A DNA stretch of 64,000 nucleotides, from positions 1 through 64,000 of the forward strand of contig UQDC01000002.1 in assembly GCA_900539755.1 (NCBI GenBank), given 5' to 3'. Positions 53,535 to 62,406 of this stretch are shown in pieces (the stretch's first letter is position 1; each line of letters opens with the position of its first letter). A program made the position numbers and the translations under genes. This DNA is from an uncultured Alistipes sp. Its GTDB lineage: Bacteria; Bacteroidota; Bacteroidia; Bacteroidales; Rikenellaceae. Under the pieces are notes generated by a model. It did no database searches, was not told the origin of the DNA, and saw nothing but the letters and a program-made list of their open reading frames with translations.

Positions 53535-54893
53535 ATGAGTACTAAACAGAAACGCTTTTTCCTTCCTGAGAGTGAAATCCCGACTCAATGGTATAACATT
53601 CAGGCAGATATGGTGAATAAACCGATGCCTCCATTGAACCCTGCAACACGTCAACCGCTCAAACCGGAAGATTTGTTCCCCATTTTTGCCCAAGAGCTTT
53701 CTCGTCAGGAGCTGAATCAAACCGATGCATGGATTGATATTCCGGAACCTGTCCGCGAACAGTATAAAAATTATCGAGTGACTCCGTTGGTACGTGCGTA
53801 TGAACTGGAAAAGGCACTCGGAACACCAGCTCACATCTATTTTAAAAACGAGAGTGTGAGTCCGGTCGGTTCACACAAGCTCAACTCTGCGCTTGCCCAG
53901 GCATATTATTGTAAAAAAGAGGGAATTACCAATATTACCACAGAGACAGGAGCGGGCCAGTGGGGCGCTGCTCTTTCCTATGCAGCTAAAGCATTCGGAC
54001 TGGAGTTGGCGGTTTATATGGTAAAGATCAGCTATGAGCAGAAACCGTATCGCCGTTCGATTATGCAGACGTTCGGTGCCCAGGTGACTGCATCTCCGTC
54101 GATGTCTACCAAAGCTGGACGTAAGATCATTACCGAATGCCCGAACCATCAAGGTTCATTGGGTACGGCGATTTCCGAAGCGATCGAGTTGGCGATGAAT
54201 ACCCCGAACTGTAAGTATACTCTTGGTTCTGTGTTGAGCCATGTGACCTTGCATCAGACGGTAATCGGTCTTGAAGCCGAAAAACAGATGGCAATGGCCG
54301 GTGAGTATCCGGATATTGTAATCGGATGTTTCGGTGGTGGATCGAACTTTGGCGGTATCTCCTTCCCATTTATGCGCCACAACATTCATGGCGGTAAAAA
54401 AACGCGCTTTATCGCAGCGGAACCGGCTTCATGTCCGAAGTTGACGCGCGGTAAATTCCGTTATGATTTTGGTGATGAGGCCGGTTATACGCCTTTGTTG
54501 CCGATGTTTACCCTCGGTCACAATTTTGCTCCGGCCAATATTCATGCCGGTGGATTGCGCTATCATGGAGCCGGTGTGATTGTGTCGCAACTGCTGAAAG
54601 ATAAAATGATGGAGGCTGTCGATATTGATCAGTTGGAGAGTTTCGATGCCGGAACGCTGTTTGCTCGGACTGAGGGTATTATCCCTGCCCCGGAGTCTTG
54701 CCATGCGATTGCAGCTGCCATTAGAGAAGCCAACAAATGTAAAGAGTCAGGCGAGGAGAAGGTTATTCTCTTCAACCTCTCGGGACACGGGTTGATTGAT
54801 ATGGCCGCTTATGACAAATATTTTGCTGGAGACTTGCAGAATTATACGCTTTCGGATGCCGAAATCGACAAGAATCTGGCGGAGTTAGATTAA
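53535..54893 (+). CDS. trpB2: Tryptophan synthase beta chain, TrpB2 type
   Basis: A PLP enzyme that makes tryptophan from indole and serine. The 452-residue length and sequence (RVTPLVRAYELEKALG, YFKNESVSPVGSHKLNSAL with the Schiff-base Lys115, CFGGGSNFGG phosphate loop) match the TrpB2 subgroup rather than the 400-residue TrpB1. TrpB2 proteins typically lack a TrpA partner and may salvage indole. Consistent with this, no trpA or other trp gene is adjacent. A strong terminator follows. Confidence 0.95.
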   Translation: MSTKQKRFFLPESEIPTQWYNIQADMVNKPMPPLNPATRQPLKPEDLFPIFAQELSRQELNQTDAWIDIPEPVREQYKNYRVTPLVRAYELEKALGTPAHIYFKNESVSPVGSHKLNSALAQAYYCKKEGITNITTETGAGQWGAALSYAAKAFGLELAVYMVKISYEQKPYRRSIMQTFGAQVTASPSMSTKAGRKIITECPNHQGSLGTAISEAIELAMNTPNCKYTLGSVLSHVTLHQTVIGLEAEKQMAMAGEYPDIVIGCFGGGSNFGGISFPFMRHNIHGGKKTRFIAAEPASCPKLTRGKFRYDFGDEAGYTPLLPMFTLGHNFAPANIHAGGLRYHGAGVIVSQLLKDKMMEAVDIDQLESFDAGTLFARTEGIIPAPESCHAIAAAIREANKCKESGEEKVILFNLSGHGLIDMAAYDKYFAGDLQNYTLSDAEIDKNLAELD

Positions 54894-54979
54894 TTCGTCT
54901 ATGATTCAGGTCGGACACAAATGATGAGTAGTCAGATGTCGGTCATTGTTTGGTAGTCCTGAACTTGTAGTGATATGTT

Positions 54980-55016
54980 AAGGCCGTTTATCTCATAGTG
55001 AGGTAAACGGCCTTTT
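54980..55016 (+). terminator. Rho-independent terminator of trpB2
   Basis: A 16-bp stem (54980-54995 with 54999-55014, one G-U pair) with a TAG loop and a T-rich run, 86 bases past the stop. Confidence 0.92.
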
Positions 55017-55387
55017 GGTTGCAGCCAGTTCTTGTTTTATGGTAAAAGTTGCTACTCTCTATATCTTAATATTGTGTAACGAGAAGGCCTATTGTGTTAA
55101 ATGTAAAATGTTGCAGTAGATGATTTTGTAAAAGAGAAAAATGGTCTTTTCTAAAAGTAAAATTTTATATAACTTTGTATAGGGGCGCGTTTAATGGAGA
55201 CAGTCAATGTGATACGCGTTGGGTTGTCAGGCCGTAGATGCTGACGGACCTGTCAGACATGATATGCAATCTCTCCCAAAGTGTTCTGTTGATAAGCCTG
55301 TTTTTGGGGAGAAGAGTGCACATGATACGTAATAAATTGTAATGAACCTGAAATAACTGTAATATAACTGAACAGCTAACCTTAATT
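55017..55387. promoter_or_regulatory. Upstream region of the glycoside-oxidation cluster
   Basis: TAACTTTG (55170-55177) is a perfect -7 match after an AT-rich stretch, about 210 bases before the first ATG. No clear -33, hairpin or ORF. Confidence 0.4.
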
Positions 55388-56251
55388 ATGGACAGAAGAG
55401 AATTTTTGAAAAAATCCGTGTTGATGACCGCTGGTGCCGTGGTCGGAAGCCGGCTGTTGGCCGAGGGTACTTTCAGTCAGACTCCGCACAAGATCATCGG
55501 TCTGCAACTCTATTCGTTGCGCGATGCCATGCAGAAAAATGTGCCGGCAACGCTGAAAAAAACGGCTAAAATGGGGTATCAGACCCTGGAGACAGCTGGT
55601 TATGATGCCGGGAAACTTTATGGATATTCTCCAGCAGAGTTCCGCAAAATGTGTGAAGATCTCGGCATGCAGGTCATGGGGGCACATGTCGGTCGTAAAT
55701 ATACGAAAGAGACTGATGCCGAAGTGATGGAGTGGTGGAAAGAGGCTCTGGATGCACAGGCTGAAGCCGGATGTTCGTATGTGGTTCAACCGTGGTTTGA
55801 ACTCGGTAATACACTCGATGATATCAAACTTTATTGTGACTATTTTAACCGTGTAGGAGCTGAAGCCAAAAAACGTGGAATGCGTTTTGGCTTTCACAAC
55901 CACAATAAGGAGTTTGAAAAACGTGAAGGCGAGGTGATCTATGACTATCTGATCGCCAATACCGATCCGACAAACGTGATGTTCGAACTGGATGTTTACT
56001 GGGCACAGAAAGGTGGCGTTAATCCGGTCGATTACATTCAAAAGTATGGTGGACGTATCCCTTTGCTGCACATTAAGGATGAGGAGGCGATAGGCGAAAG
56101 CGGTACCATGGATTTCCAATCCATCTTTGAGGCTGCGTATAATAGCGGTATGGAGTCCTATTTTGTGGAAGTAGAGCGCTATGGCCGTACTCCGGAAAAA
56201 GATGTGGCTGCCAGCTATGAATTCCTTGCTGCGGCTCCGTATGTGAAATAG
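55388..56251 (+). CDS. Tat-exported TIM-barrel protein (sugar phosphate isomerase/epimerase-like)
   Basis: A 287-residue protein with a twin-arginine signal (RREFLKK at 3-9, then a hydrophobic stretch). A xylose-isomerase-like TIM barrel follows: QLYSLRDAM, FGFHNHNKEFE (about 171-181), MFELDVYWAQKGG, LLHIKDEE (about 226-233) and a late Glu in YFVEVERYG. These supply the Glu/Asp/His/Glu metal site. Exported members next to Gfo/Idh enzymes are thought to act on oxidised (3-keto) glycosides, as lyases or isomerases. It is 142 bases upstream of the oxidoreductase. Confidence 0.88.
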   Translation: MDRREFLKKSVLMTAGAVVGSRLLAEGTFSQTPHKIIGLQLYSLRDAMQKNVPATLKKTAKMGYQTLETAGYDAGKLYGYSPAEFRKMCEDLGMQVMGAHVGRKYTKETDAEVMEWWKEALDAQAEAGCSYVVQPWFELGNTLDDIKLYCDYFNRVGAEAKKRGMRFGFHNHNKEFEKREGEVIYDYLIANTDPTNVMFELDVYWAQKGGVNPVDYIQKYGGRIPLLHIKDEEAIGESGTMDFQSIFEAAYNSGMESYFVEVERYGRTPEKDVAASYEFLAAAPYVK

Positions 56252-56393
56252 CTGGTACAGAGTTGGGGCTATATTCATGCTGCGTATTTTTCAACAGAGA
56301 GGATGGAGTTTCTGTTGCGGGAAATGCACAACCCCTGAAAACAAACAAATCAAATTGCAAAAACCTAAAAATCAATAAAACCTAACCTGAATT

Positions 56394-57875
56394 ATGGCAA
56401 ATAAAATTTCAAGACGTGATTTTTTGCGCAAAAGCGGAATCGGATTGGCTGCTATGACAGTTGTTCCTAACGTTGTGCTCGGAAAGTCACATGGACATAC
56501 AGCCCCTTCGGATAAACTTAATATTGCCGGCGTCGGTGTCGGCGGCCGCGGAGCAGGGGTGCTTAAAAGTCTCGAGAGCCAAAATATCGTTGCACTGTGT
56601 GATACCGATTGGAAGTATGCAAAAAATACCTTCGATCGCTATCCGGGAGCTCGCCGTTTCTGGGATTATCGCACAATGTTCGATCAGATGGGCAACTCGA
56701 TCGATGCTGTGATGGTCGCAACCGCCGACCATACGCACTGCTTGATCGCATCGGAAGCCATTACGATGGGTAAACATGTCTATTGTGAAAAACCGTTGAC
56801 TCACAGTGTGTACGAATCTCGTTTGCTGACCAAGTTGGCTGACAAATATGACGTGGCTACACAGATGGGTAACCAGGGTGCCTCTGGAGACGGGGTGCGC
56901 AAGGTGTGTGACTGGATCTGGAATGGAGAGATCGGTGAGGTGACTCGTGTAGACTGCTTCACGGACCGTCCTATTTGGCCACAGGGGTTGATGCGCCCCG
57001 AACAGGTGGACCCGATCCCCAATACCTTGAACTGGGATCTGTTTATCGGCCCGGCAAAGATGCGTCCATATAACCATATTTACCAGCCGTGGAACTGGCG
57101 TGGTTGGTGGGACTTCGGTACCGGTGCACTCGGAGATATGGCTTGTCACATTATGCATCCGATTTTCAAAGGTCTGAAACTCGGTTATCCGATCCATGCT
57201 TCGGGTAGCTCTACGTCGCTGCTGACCGATTGCGCCCCGAACGCTCAGATTGTGAAATATGTCTTCCCGGAACGAGGTAAGATCGGTAAGATTAATCTGC
57301 CCGAAGTGACGGTAACCTGGTATGATGGAGGTCTGCGTCCTGAGATCCCGGCGGGTGTCCCTGCAGGCAAAGAGCTCAATAATGGAGGGGGCGGCGCTAT
57401 CTTCTATGGAACAAAAGATATTCTGATCTGTGGTTGCTACGGCCGTGATCCGTGGTTGGTATCTGGACGTGTGCCGAATGCTCCGGAGATGACCCGCAAG
57501 ATTGAAAATGCTGAACACGGTCACTATATGGATTGGGTACGTGCCTGCAAGGAGGATAAAGCCAATCGTGTCAAATGTGCGTCAGACTTCAGCGAAGCAG
57601 GTCCTTTCAATGAAATTGTTGTAATGGGCGTGTTGGCAGTGAGACTGCAAGGGTTGAACCGTGTGCTTGATTGGGATGGCGAGAATATGTGCTTTACGAA
57701 TATCGGCCCGGATGAGACGTTGAAGATCATGGTTGAGGATGGCTTCTCCATTAAAGATGGTCACCCGACTTTCAACAAACGCTTTGCCGATCCGATCAAT
57801 GCACTGCAGTTCGCCCAGGAGATGATCAAGCATAACTATCGCGAAGGCTGGAATTTGGTTGATATGCCTAAGTAA
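56394..57875 (+). CDS. Tat-exported Gfo/Idh/MocA family oxidoreductase
   Basis: A 493-residue NAD(P)-dependent sugar oxidoreductase. A twin-arginine signal (SRRDFLRKSG, 6-15) is followed by a Rossmann fold (GVGVGGRG, 46-53; VALCDTD), the EKP motif (132-134, in YCEKPLTH) and the catalytic region GALGDMACHIMHP. Export with tightly bound cofactor through Tat is known for glucose-fructose oxidoreductase. Members of this long exported type oxidise sugar hydroxyls, often at C3. It sits between the TIM-barrel gene and the DUF1080 gene, supporting a shared pathway. Confidence 0.93.
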   Translation: MANKISRRDFLRKSGIGLAAMTVVPNVVLGKSHGHTAPSDKLNIAGVGVGGRGAGVLKSLESQNIVALCDTDWKYAKNTFDRYPGARRFWDYRTMFDQMGNSIDAVMVATADHTHCLIASEAITMGKHVYCEKPLTHSVYESRLLTKLADKYDVATQMGNQGASGDGVRKVCDWIWNGEIGEVTRVDCFTDRPIWPQGLMRPEQVDPIPNTLNWDLFIGPAKMRPYNHIYQPWNWRGWWDFGTGALGDMACHIMHPIFKGLKLGYPIHASGSSTSLLTDCAPNAQIVKYVFPERGKIGKINLPEVTVTWYDGGLRPEIPAGVPAGKELNNGGGGAIFYGTKDILICGCYGRDPWLVSGRVPNAPEMTRKIENAEHGHYMDWVRACKEDKANRVKCASDFSEAGPFNEIVVMGVLAVRLQGLNRVLDWDGENMCFTNIGPDETLKIMVEDGFSIKDGHPTFNKRFADPINALQFAQEMIKHNYREGWNLVDMPK

Positions 57876-58031
57876 TACATAACGGGTACATGCCGGATAA
57901 TGTATTAGATCCGATTTTGATTGGAGGTTAACTTTCCGATCAAAAAACGGTGCAAATCGTTCGGACTGTATTCTTTAACAGACTATACTGATTAACAGAC
58001 TATACTGAAACAATTAATCTGAATAACAACA

Positions 58032-58817
58032 ATGATGAAAACATTTCTTTCTGTAAGTAGCGTATTGGTTATGGCTGCAATGATTACCTCTTGCGGCAAC
58101 AGCGGTGCTAAAAAAGCTGCTGCCGACAGCACGGCTATGGCTGTGGATTCAAACGTAGTGGTGCTCTTCGATGGTACCAGCCTCGAGGGTTGGCGTGGTT
58201 ACAATAAAGATACCGTACCGGGAGCATGGGTCATTGAGGATGGATGTATCAAAATCAATGGATCAGGTGCTGGTGAAGCAGGTGCCCGCAATGGTGGTGA
58301 TCTGATTTATGCTGCTGAAAAATTCGGAAACTTCGAGCTCTCATTCGAGTGGAAGGTGGACAAAGGCAGTAATAGCGGTGTCTTCTATATGATTCAGGAG
58401 GTTCCTGAAACTCCGACTTACTATTCTGCTCCTGAATACCAGATTCTGGACAACGAAAACCATCCCGATGCCAAACTGGGTGTAGATGGCAACCGTACTT
58501 CGGCTTCGTTGTATGATATGATCCCGGCAAAACCGCAGAACGCAAAACCGTACGGTGAGTGGAATACCGGTAAGATCATGGTTTATAAAGGTACCGTTGT
58601 TCACTATCAGAATGGTGAGAATGTATTGGAATATCACCTTTGGACTCCCGAGTGGCAGGCTATGCTCGATAAGAGTAAATTCAGCAAGGATAAAAATGCC
58701 AAGGCATACGAGTTGCTGACCAACTGCGGCGGCGAGCAAAAAGAGGGATATATCGGTCTGCAGGATCACGGTGATAACGTGTGGTATCGCAACATCACAG
58801 TTAAAAAGCTCGACTAA
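58032..58817 (+). CDS. DUF1080 (3-keto-glycoside hydrolase/hydratase-like) lipoprotein
   Basis: A 261-residue lipoprotein (Cys21 in MITSC). The DUF1080 jelly-roll domain is recognised by VVLFDGTSLEGWRGY (43-57), GGDLIYAAEKFGNFELSFEWKV, GSNSGVFYMIQE and YSAPEYQILDNENHPDA, and ends in YIGLQDHGDNVWYRNI. Characterised DUF1080 proteins cleave or hydrate 3-keto sugars. It is the third gene of the presumed oxidation pathway and has a perfect terminator 31 bases downstream. Confidence 0.92.
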   Translation: MMKTFLSVSSVLVMAAMITSCGNSGAKKAAADSTAMAVDSNVVVLFDGTSLEGWRGYNKDTVPGAWVIEDGCIKINGSGAGEAGARNGGDLIYAAEKFGNFELSFEWKVDKGSNSGVFYMIQEVPETPTYYSAPEYQILDNENHPDAKLGVDGNRTSASLYDMIPAKPQNAKPYGEWNTGKIMVYKGTVVHYQNGENVLEYHLWTPEWQAMLDKSKFSKDKNAKAYELLTNCGGEQKEGYIGLQDHGDNVWYRNITVKKLD

Positions 58818-58847
58818 TTACAGTCGGAACCGTTATACGTTTTGTGT

Positions 58848-58881
58848 ACAGAGGGATCGGGTGACCGATCCCTCTGTTGTT
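58848..58881 (+). terminator. Rho-independent terminator of the glycoside-oxidation cluster
   Basis: A perfect 13-bp stem (58848-58860 with 58865-58877) with a GTGA loop, then TGTTTTG. Confidence 0.9.
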
Positions 58882-59196
58882 TTGTTCGGCGGTGTGCAGG
58901 TGGCTTAAAATCATCTGTTGGGCAGAATGAGATGCTCTATCGGATTGGGTGTAGTGTGTGATTGTGTGGTGTGTTTGAATGTGTGGCCAATCTTAAATCT
59001 TATTCCAGTTTTTCTATGTTTTCCCTGAGGAAGAATAGCTTGTGATTGCGGTGATTCAGTGCGGTATCGGCATTTGAAAAGGGTGATAGGGTGTCGTCGG
59101 AAAAACAGGTGCCGGTGGTTACGACTGCCTGCTGGCCCCTAATAAAAGTATGGCTGAATAAGAAATGGTTAAGATGGAGGAATGTGAAAAGCCCTG
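58882..59196. other. Intergenic region upstream of the cupin operon
   Basis: About 315 bases, G-rich on the + strand, with no recognised gene or hairpin. Confidence 0.35.
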
Positions 59197-59228
59197 TTTG
59201 CATCTGAATGTGGAATTGTGTATCTTTG
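59197..59228 (+). promoter_or_regulatory. Complete -33/-7 promoter of the cupin operon
   Basis: TTTG (59197-59200), a 20-base spacer and TATCTTTG (59221-59228): an exact match to the Bacteroidetes primary-sigma promoter. The transcript would start near 59235 and have a leader of about 120 nt. Confidence 0.85.
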
Positions 59229-59356
59229 TTAGACGTTCCTGTAAAGGGTGTCTGATCGCTGAAGCGGCCGTTTTATTGTGAATGAAATGTGTTGTAAAAG
59301 AGGATCAGACAGTCGATTGCAAAACGGTAACACACAAATTCAATAAACCGAACAAA

Positions 59357-59923
59357 ATGAAAAAGACCATGAAATTGACGCTGAAGCTGGCTGCGCTTGC
59401 TTTGGTGGCTGCTTACGGCATCTCATGCTGTGGCAATGCGAAGAAGGCCTGCGGAACCGCCTGCGGCGAAAATTGTGTATGCGGTGATAGCTGCGCATGT
59501 GCAGCTCCTTGTGCAGTGGACAGTGCTAAACTGGCCCTGCAGGTATATGACGCTTCTAAACCAATCAATCTGCAAGATTTGAATCTGTTCTTGGAATATG
59601 ACAAGACAGATACGATCAAAGTAAGTGAAACGGTTACCCGTAAATTTATCTACCTGAACGATCTGATGACCGTGATCGTAGATTTCAACAACGGCCCTAT
59701 GGCTGAACCTGATCCTTTCCACTCTCATCCTGCAGAGCAGGTTAGCTATGTGGCTATCGGTGAGTGCGACGTGTATATCGGCGACCAGCCAGTGAAACAC
59801 CTCAAAACCGGTGATATCTTCGCTGTGCCGAGCAATGTGCCTCACACTGTGAAATCAACTACCAAACAGTTGCGTCTGGTGGATAGCTTTACGCCGATTC
59901 GCGAAGATTTTATTAGAAAATAA
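59357..59923 (+). CDS. Cupin lipoprotein with Cys-rich N terminus (KdgF-like)
   Basis: A 188-residue lipoprotein (Cys24 in YGISC). Residues 24-52 carry nine cysteines in 29 positions (24, 25, 32, 36, 40, 42, 46, 48, 52), a metallothionein-like spacing. The cupin domain follows with metal ligands in HSHPAEQ, VYIGDQP and VPSNVPHTV. With the SDR and DUF4861 genes behind it, the cupin resembles KdgF, which speeds ring opening of unsaturated uronates from pectin or alginate. KdgF is normally cytosolic, so an exported form is unusual. The ATG at 59357 gives a proper lipoprotein signal; 25 upstream codons do not. Codon bias suggests high expression. Confidence 0.85.
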   Translation: MKKTMKLTLKLAALALVAAYGISCCGNAKKACGTACGENCVCGDSCACAAPCAVDSAKLALQVYDASKPINLQDLNLFLEYDKTDTIKVSETVTRKFIYLNDLMTVIVDFNNGPMAEPDPFHSHPAEQVSYVAIGECDVYIGDQPVKHLKTGDIFAVPSNVPHTVKSTTKQLRLVDSFTPIREDFIRK

Positions 59924-59945
59924 TTACCCGTATTGGGCATTCCCA

Positions 59946-59976
59946 GGCGGGGATTCCGTCTCGCGGAATCTCCGCC
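59946..59976 (+). promoter_or_regulatory. Intercistronic stem-loop between cupin and SDR genes
   Basis: A 13-bp GC-rich stem (59946-59958 with 59964-59976, one G-U pair) with a 5-nt loop and no T-tract after it. It could protect the cupin mRNA or lower expression of the downstream genes. Confidence 0.55.
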
Positions 59977-60025
59977 GTTGCGTTTAAACGATTGGATAAT
60001 TAACAGCTTTAAATGTTATACAGCT

Positions 60026-60832
60026 ATGGAAAATTTCAAAGAAATGTTCTCGCTCGAGGGTAAAGTTGCCCTCGTGACCGGTGCATCTTATGGCATCGGA
60101 TTCGCATTGGCTACCGCTTTCGCTCGTGCCGGCGCCAAAATCGCTTTCAACGATATCAAACCCGAATTGGTAGAAAAAGGTCTGGCTGCATATAAAGAGT
60201 TGGGTATCGAGGCTAAAGGTTATGTAGCTGATGTAACCAACGAAGAGGCAGTCAACGAATTGGTTGCTAAAATCGAGAAAGATCTGGGTACAATCGATAT
60301 CCTGGTTAACAATGCCGGTATCATCAAACGTATCCCGATGGTTGAAATGAGCGCTGCTGAATTCCGTCAGGTGATCGATGTCGATCTGAACGCTCCGTTC
60401 ATCGTATCAAAAGCCGTTATCCCCGGAATGATCAAAAAGGGTGCAGGTAAGATTATCAACATCTGCTCAATGATGAGCGAGCTGGGTCGTGAGACTGTAT
60501 CTGCTTATGCTGCTGCCAAAGGTGGTCTGAAGATGCTGACCCGTAACATCGCTTCTGAGTACGGCGAATACAACATCCAGTGCAACGGTATCGGCCCGGG
60601 TTATATCGCTACTCCGCAGACTGCTCCGCTGCGTGAGCGTCAGGCTGATGGCTCTCGTCACCCGTTCGATGCGTTCATCGTTGCCAAAACTCCGGCTGCC
60701 CGTTGGGGTACTCCTGAGGATTTGATGGGTCCGGCTCTCTTCCTGGCCAGCAAGGCTTCGGATTTCGTGAACGGTCACGTATTGTATGTTGATGGCGGTA
60801 TTCTTGCCTACATCGGCAAACAGCCCAAATAA
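60026..60832 (+). CDS. SDR dehydrogenase, KduD / gluconate 5-dehydrogenase type
   Basis: A 268-residue cytosolic NAD(P)H-dependent short-chain dehydrogenase. TGASYGIG (18-25) binds the cofactor. NNAG and the catalytic Ser, then Tyr-X3-Lys in SAYAAAKGG (Tyr about 160, Lys about 164), are intact. Closest types by pattern are gluconate 5-dehydrogenase and 2-dehydro-3-deoxy-D-gluconate 5-dehydrogenase (KduD), which reduces 5-keto uronate products. The ATG at 60026 (MENFKEMFSLEGK) fits the family, and the longer frame would cover the stem-loop. Codon use is strongly biased, as in the cupin gene. Confidence 0.92.
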   Translation: MENFKEMFSLEGKVALVTGASYGIGFALATAFARAGAKIAFNDIKPELVEKGLAAYKELGIEAKGYVADVTNEEAVNELVAKIEKDLGTIDILVNNAGIIKRIPMVEMSAAEFRQVIDVDLNAPFIVSKAVIPGMIKKGAGKIINICSMMSELGRETVSAYAAAKGGLKMLTRNIASEYGEYNIQCNGIGPGYIATPQTAPLRERQADGSRHPFDAFIVAKTPAARWGTPEDLMGPALFLASKASDFVNGHVLYVDGGILAYIGKQPK

Positions 60833-60860
60833 TCAGATTTACGCTTAACGACGACAGATT

Positions 60861-61979
60861 ATGAAACGTCTCGTAGTCATCATGGCTGCACTGTTGGCCG
60901 CCTGTTCAGGCGGCCGGCAGGTAACCGTGAAGGTCGAAAATGGTCTCTCCATTCCGCGCGAAAACGAAACCGTTGAGGTGGCATGGGACTCTTTGCAGAG
61001 TAGAATCAACGGATTGACCGCTGATAACGTTGTTGTGATCAATTCGCAAGGTGATCAGATCCCTTCCCAGGTGATCTATGCCGGCGATACGATTCCTCAG
61101 ACTCTGATCTTTCAGACAACCGTAGGTGCCGATAGTACCTGCCAGGTTACGGTGACGACCGGTGTGCGCAATGCGTACAAAACGCGCGTCTTTGGCCGTT
61201 TTGTGCCAGAACGTTTGGATGATTACGCCTGGGAAAACAACTGTGCGGCATTCCGCCTGTATGGACCTGCTCTGGCGGCCTCCATGGTGAGCAGCGGGAT
61301 TGACTATTGGGCTAAATCTACTCCCAATCTGGTGATTGATGACTGGTATGAAAAGAATATCAGCGGTAAAATCAATTACCATATCGATTTGGGTGAGGGT
61401 TGCGACTGCTATGATGTCGGACCAACGCTCGGTATGGGCGCTTCGGCTCCCTATGCTGACGGAAAACTCTGGTTTAGCAGCAATTTTGTGAAAGCCGAGA
61501 CACTGGATAATGGACCGATCCGTACCACTGCCAAGATTACCTATGCACCGTTCGATGTGAATGGTCGGCAAATCTCTTTGGTCAAGATCGTTTCATTGGA
61601 TGCCTACTCGCATTTCAACCGCATGACCGATCTGTATGCCGGTGAAGGGGATACCCTTTCGGTTGCAGCCGGTATGGTCATTCACCAAGGAGCTCAACTC
61701 TTCCCTGGCGAAGGAACCTTTGCCCTGTATGAACCGGCATCGTTCTCTCCGAGCGGTAATGACGGTCCGTTGGGTGGCGGTGTGGTGCTGCCGGGCGGCA
61801 AGGCGATGCAGATCGATAATGAGGCGGTCTGTGTTGCTACTGCACAAATCGGAAAACCGTTTGTCTATTATTCGGGTGCCGGTACCAGTAAACAGGGTAT
61901 TACGGCTGAACAATGGGCCCAAATGGTGTCTGACGAGTATCAGCGTGTGACCAATCCCTTGAAGGTGTCAATCGAGTAG
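60861..61979 (+). CDS. DUF4861 lipoprotein
   Basis: A 372-residue lipoprotein (Cys15 in LLAACSGG). Recognised by VTVKVENGLSIPRENETVEV, FGRFVPERLDDYAWENNCAAFRLYGPAL, HIDLGEGCDCYDVGPTLGMGA and KIVSLDAYSHFNRMTDLY. DUF4861 proteins occur with pectin and uronate genes in Bacteroidota and have a galactose-mutarotase-like or glycan-binding fold. It begins 28 bases after the SDR gene. A bidirectional terminator follows. Confidence 0.9.
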   Translation: MKRLVVIMAALLAACSGGRQVTVKVENGLSIPRENETVEVAWDSLQSRINGLTADNVVVINSQGDQIPSQVIYAGDTIPQTLIFQTTVGADSTCQVTVTTGVRNAYKTRVFGRFVPERLDDYAWENNCAAFRLYGPALAASMVSSGIDYWAKSTPNLVIDDWYEKNISGKINYHIDLGEGCDCYDVGPTLGMGASAPYADGKLWFSSNFVKAETLDNGPIRTTAKITYAPFDVNGRQISLVKIVSLDAYSHFNRMTDLYAGEGDTLSVAAGMVIHQGAQLFPGEGTFALYEPASFSPSGNDGPLGGGVVLPGGKAMQIDNEAVCVATAQIGKPFVYYSGAGTSKQGITAEQWAQMVSDEYQRVTNPLKVSIE

Positions 61980-62406
61980 AGAAGAGCCGTTTCATTGTTT
62001 TCGTCGAAAATAAGGTCCCTACTTAGGGATCGTAAATAATAAAAGGGAGGATACTTGAAAAAGTATCCTCCCTTTTTATGTGTCTTAAACGTGTGAGGCC
62101 TGGATGGAATTGTCTGTGATGATGTCGGGTTGTATGAACCTTTGGTGTTAAGCGGCTCCTGACTCACCGTAAGATTTTTCTGATAGTTGGTTTTATCTGC
62201 CGGTTCTGATCAAGATGCTTACGATTTACAAACCGGATATCTGGTGAGCAGGCTGAGGGAAGGATAGCTTCATCAATGCCAATTCTCAAGTTCAGAGGCG
62301 GGGATAAGGAATGCATCTCCTTTTATTTTAAACCGCGATTCCAGCCCTCGCCAAATGAACATGGGCAGGAGACTGTTCAGGGTGAGCCGATCAGTAATGT
62401 CCGGTG
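61980..62406. other. Convergent intergenic region
   Basis: 427 bases; the only clear feature is the hairpin at 62041-62076. No gene recognised. Confidence 0.35.
62041..62076. terminator. Bidirectional terminator
   Basis: A perfect 15-bp stem (62041-62055 with 62062-62076) with a 6-nt loop, A-rich before and T-rich after. It can end both the DUF4861 transcript and that of the convergent lipoprotein gene. Confidence 0.93.

Noticed and set aside
55382..57524. Long minus-strand ORFs (298 and 345 codons) opposite the TIM-barrel and Gfo/Idh genes
   Set aside because: They are antisense to clear family genes, have no family resemblance or start context, and reflect codon bias of the + strand genes.
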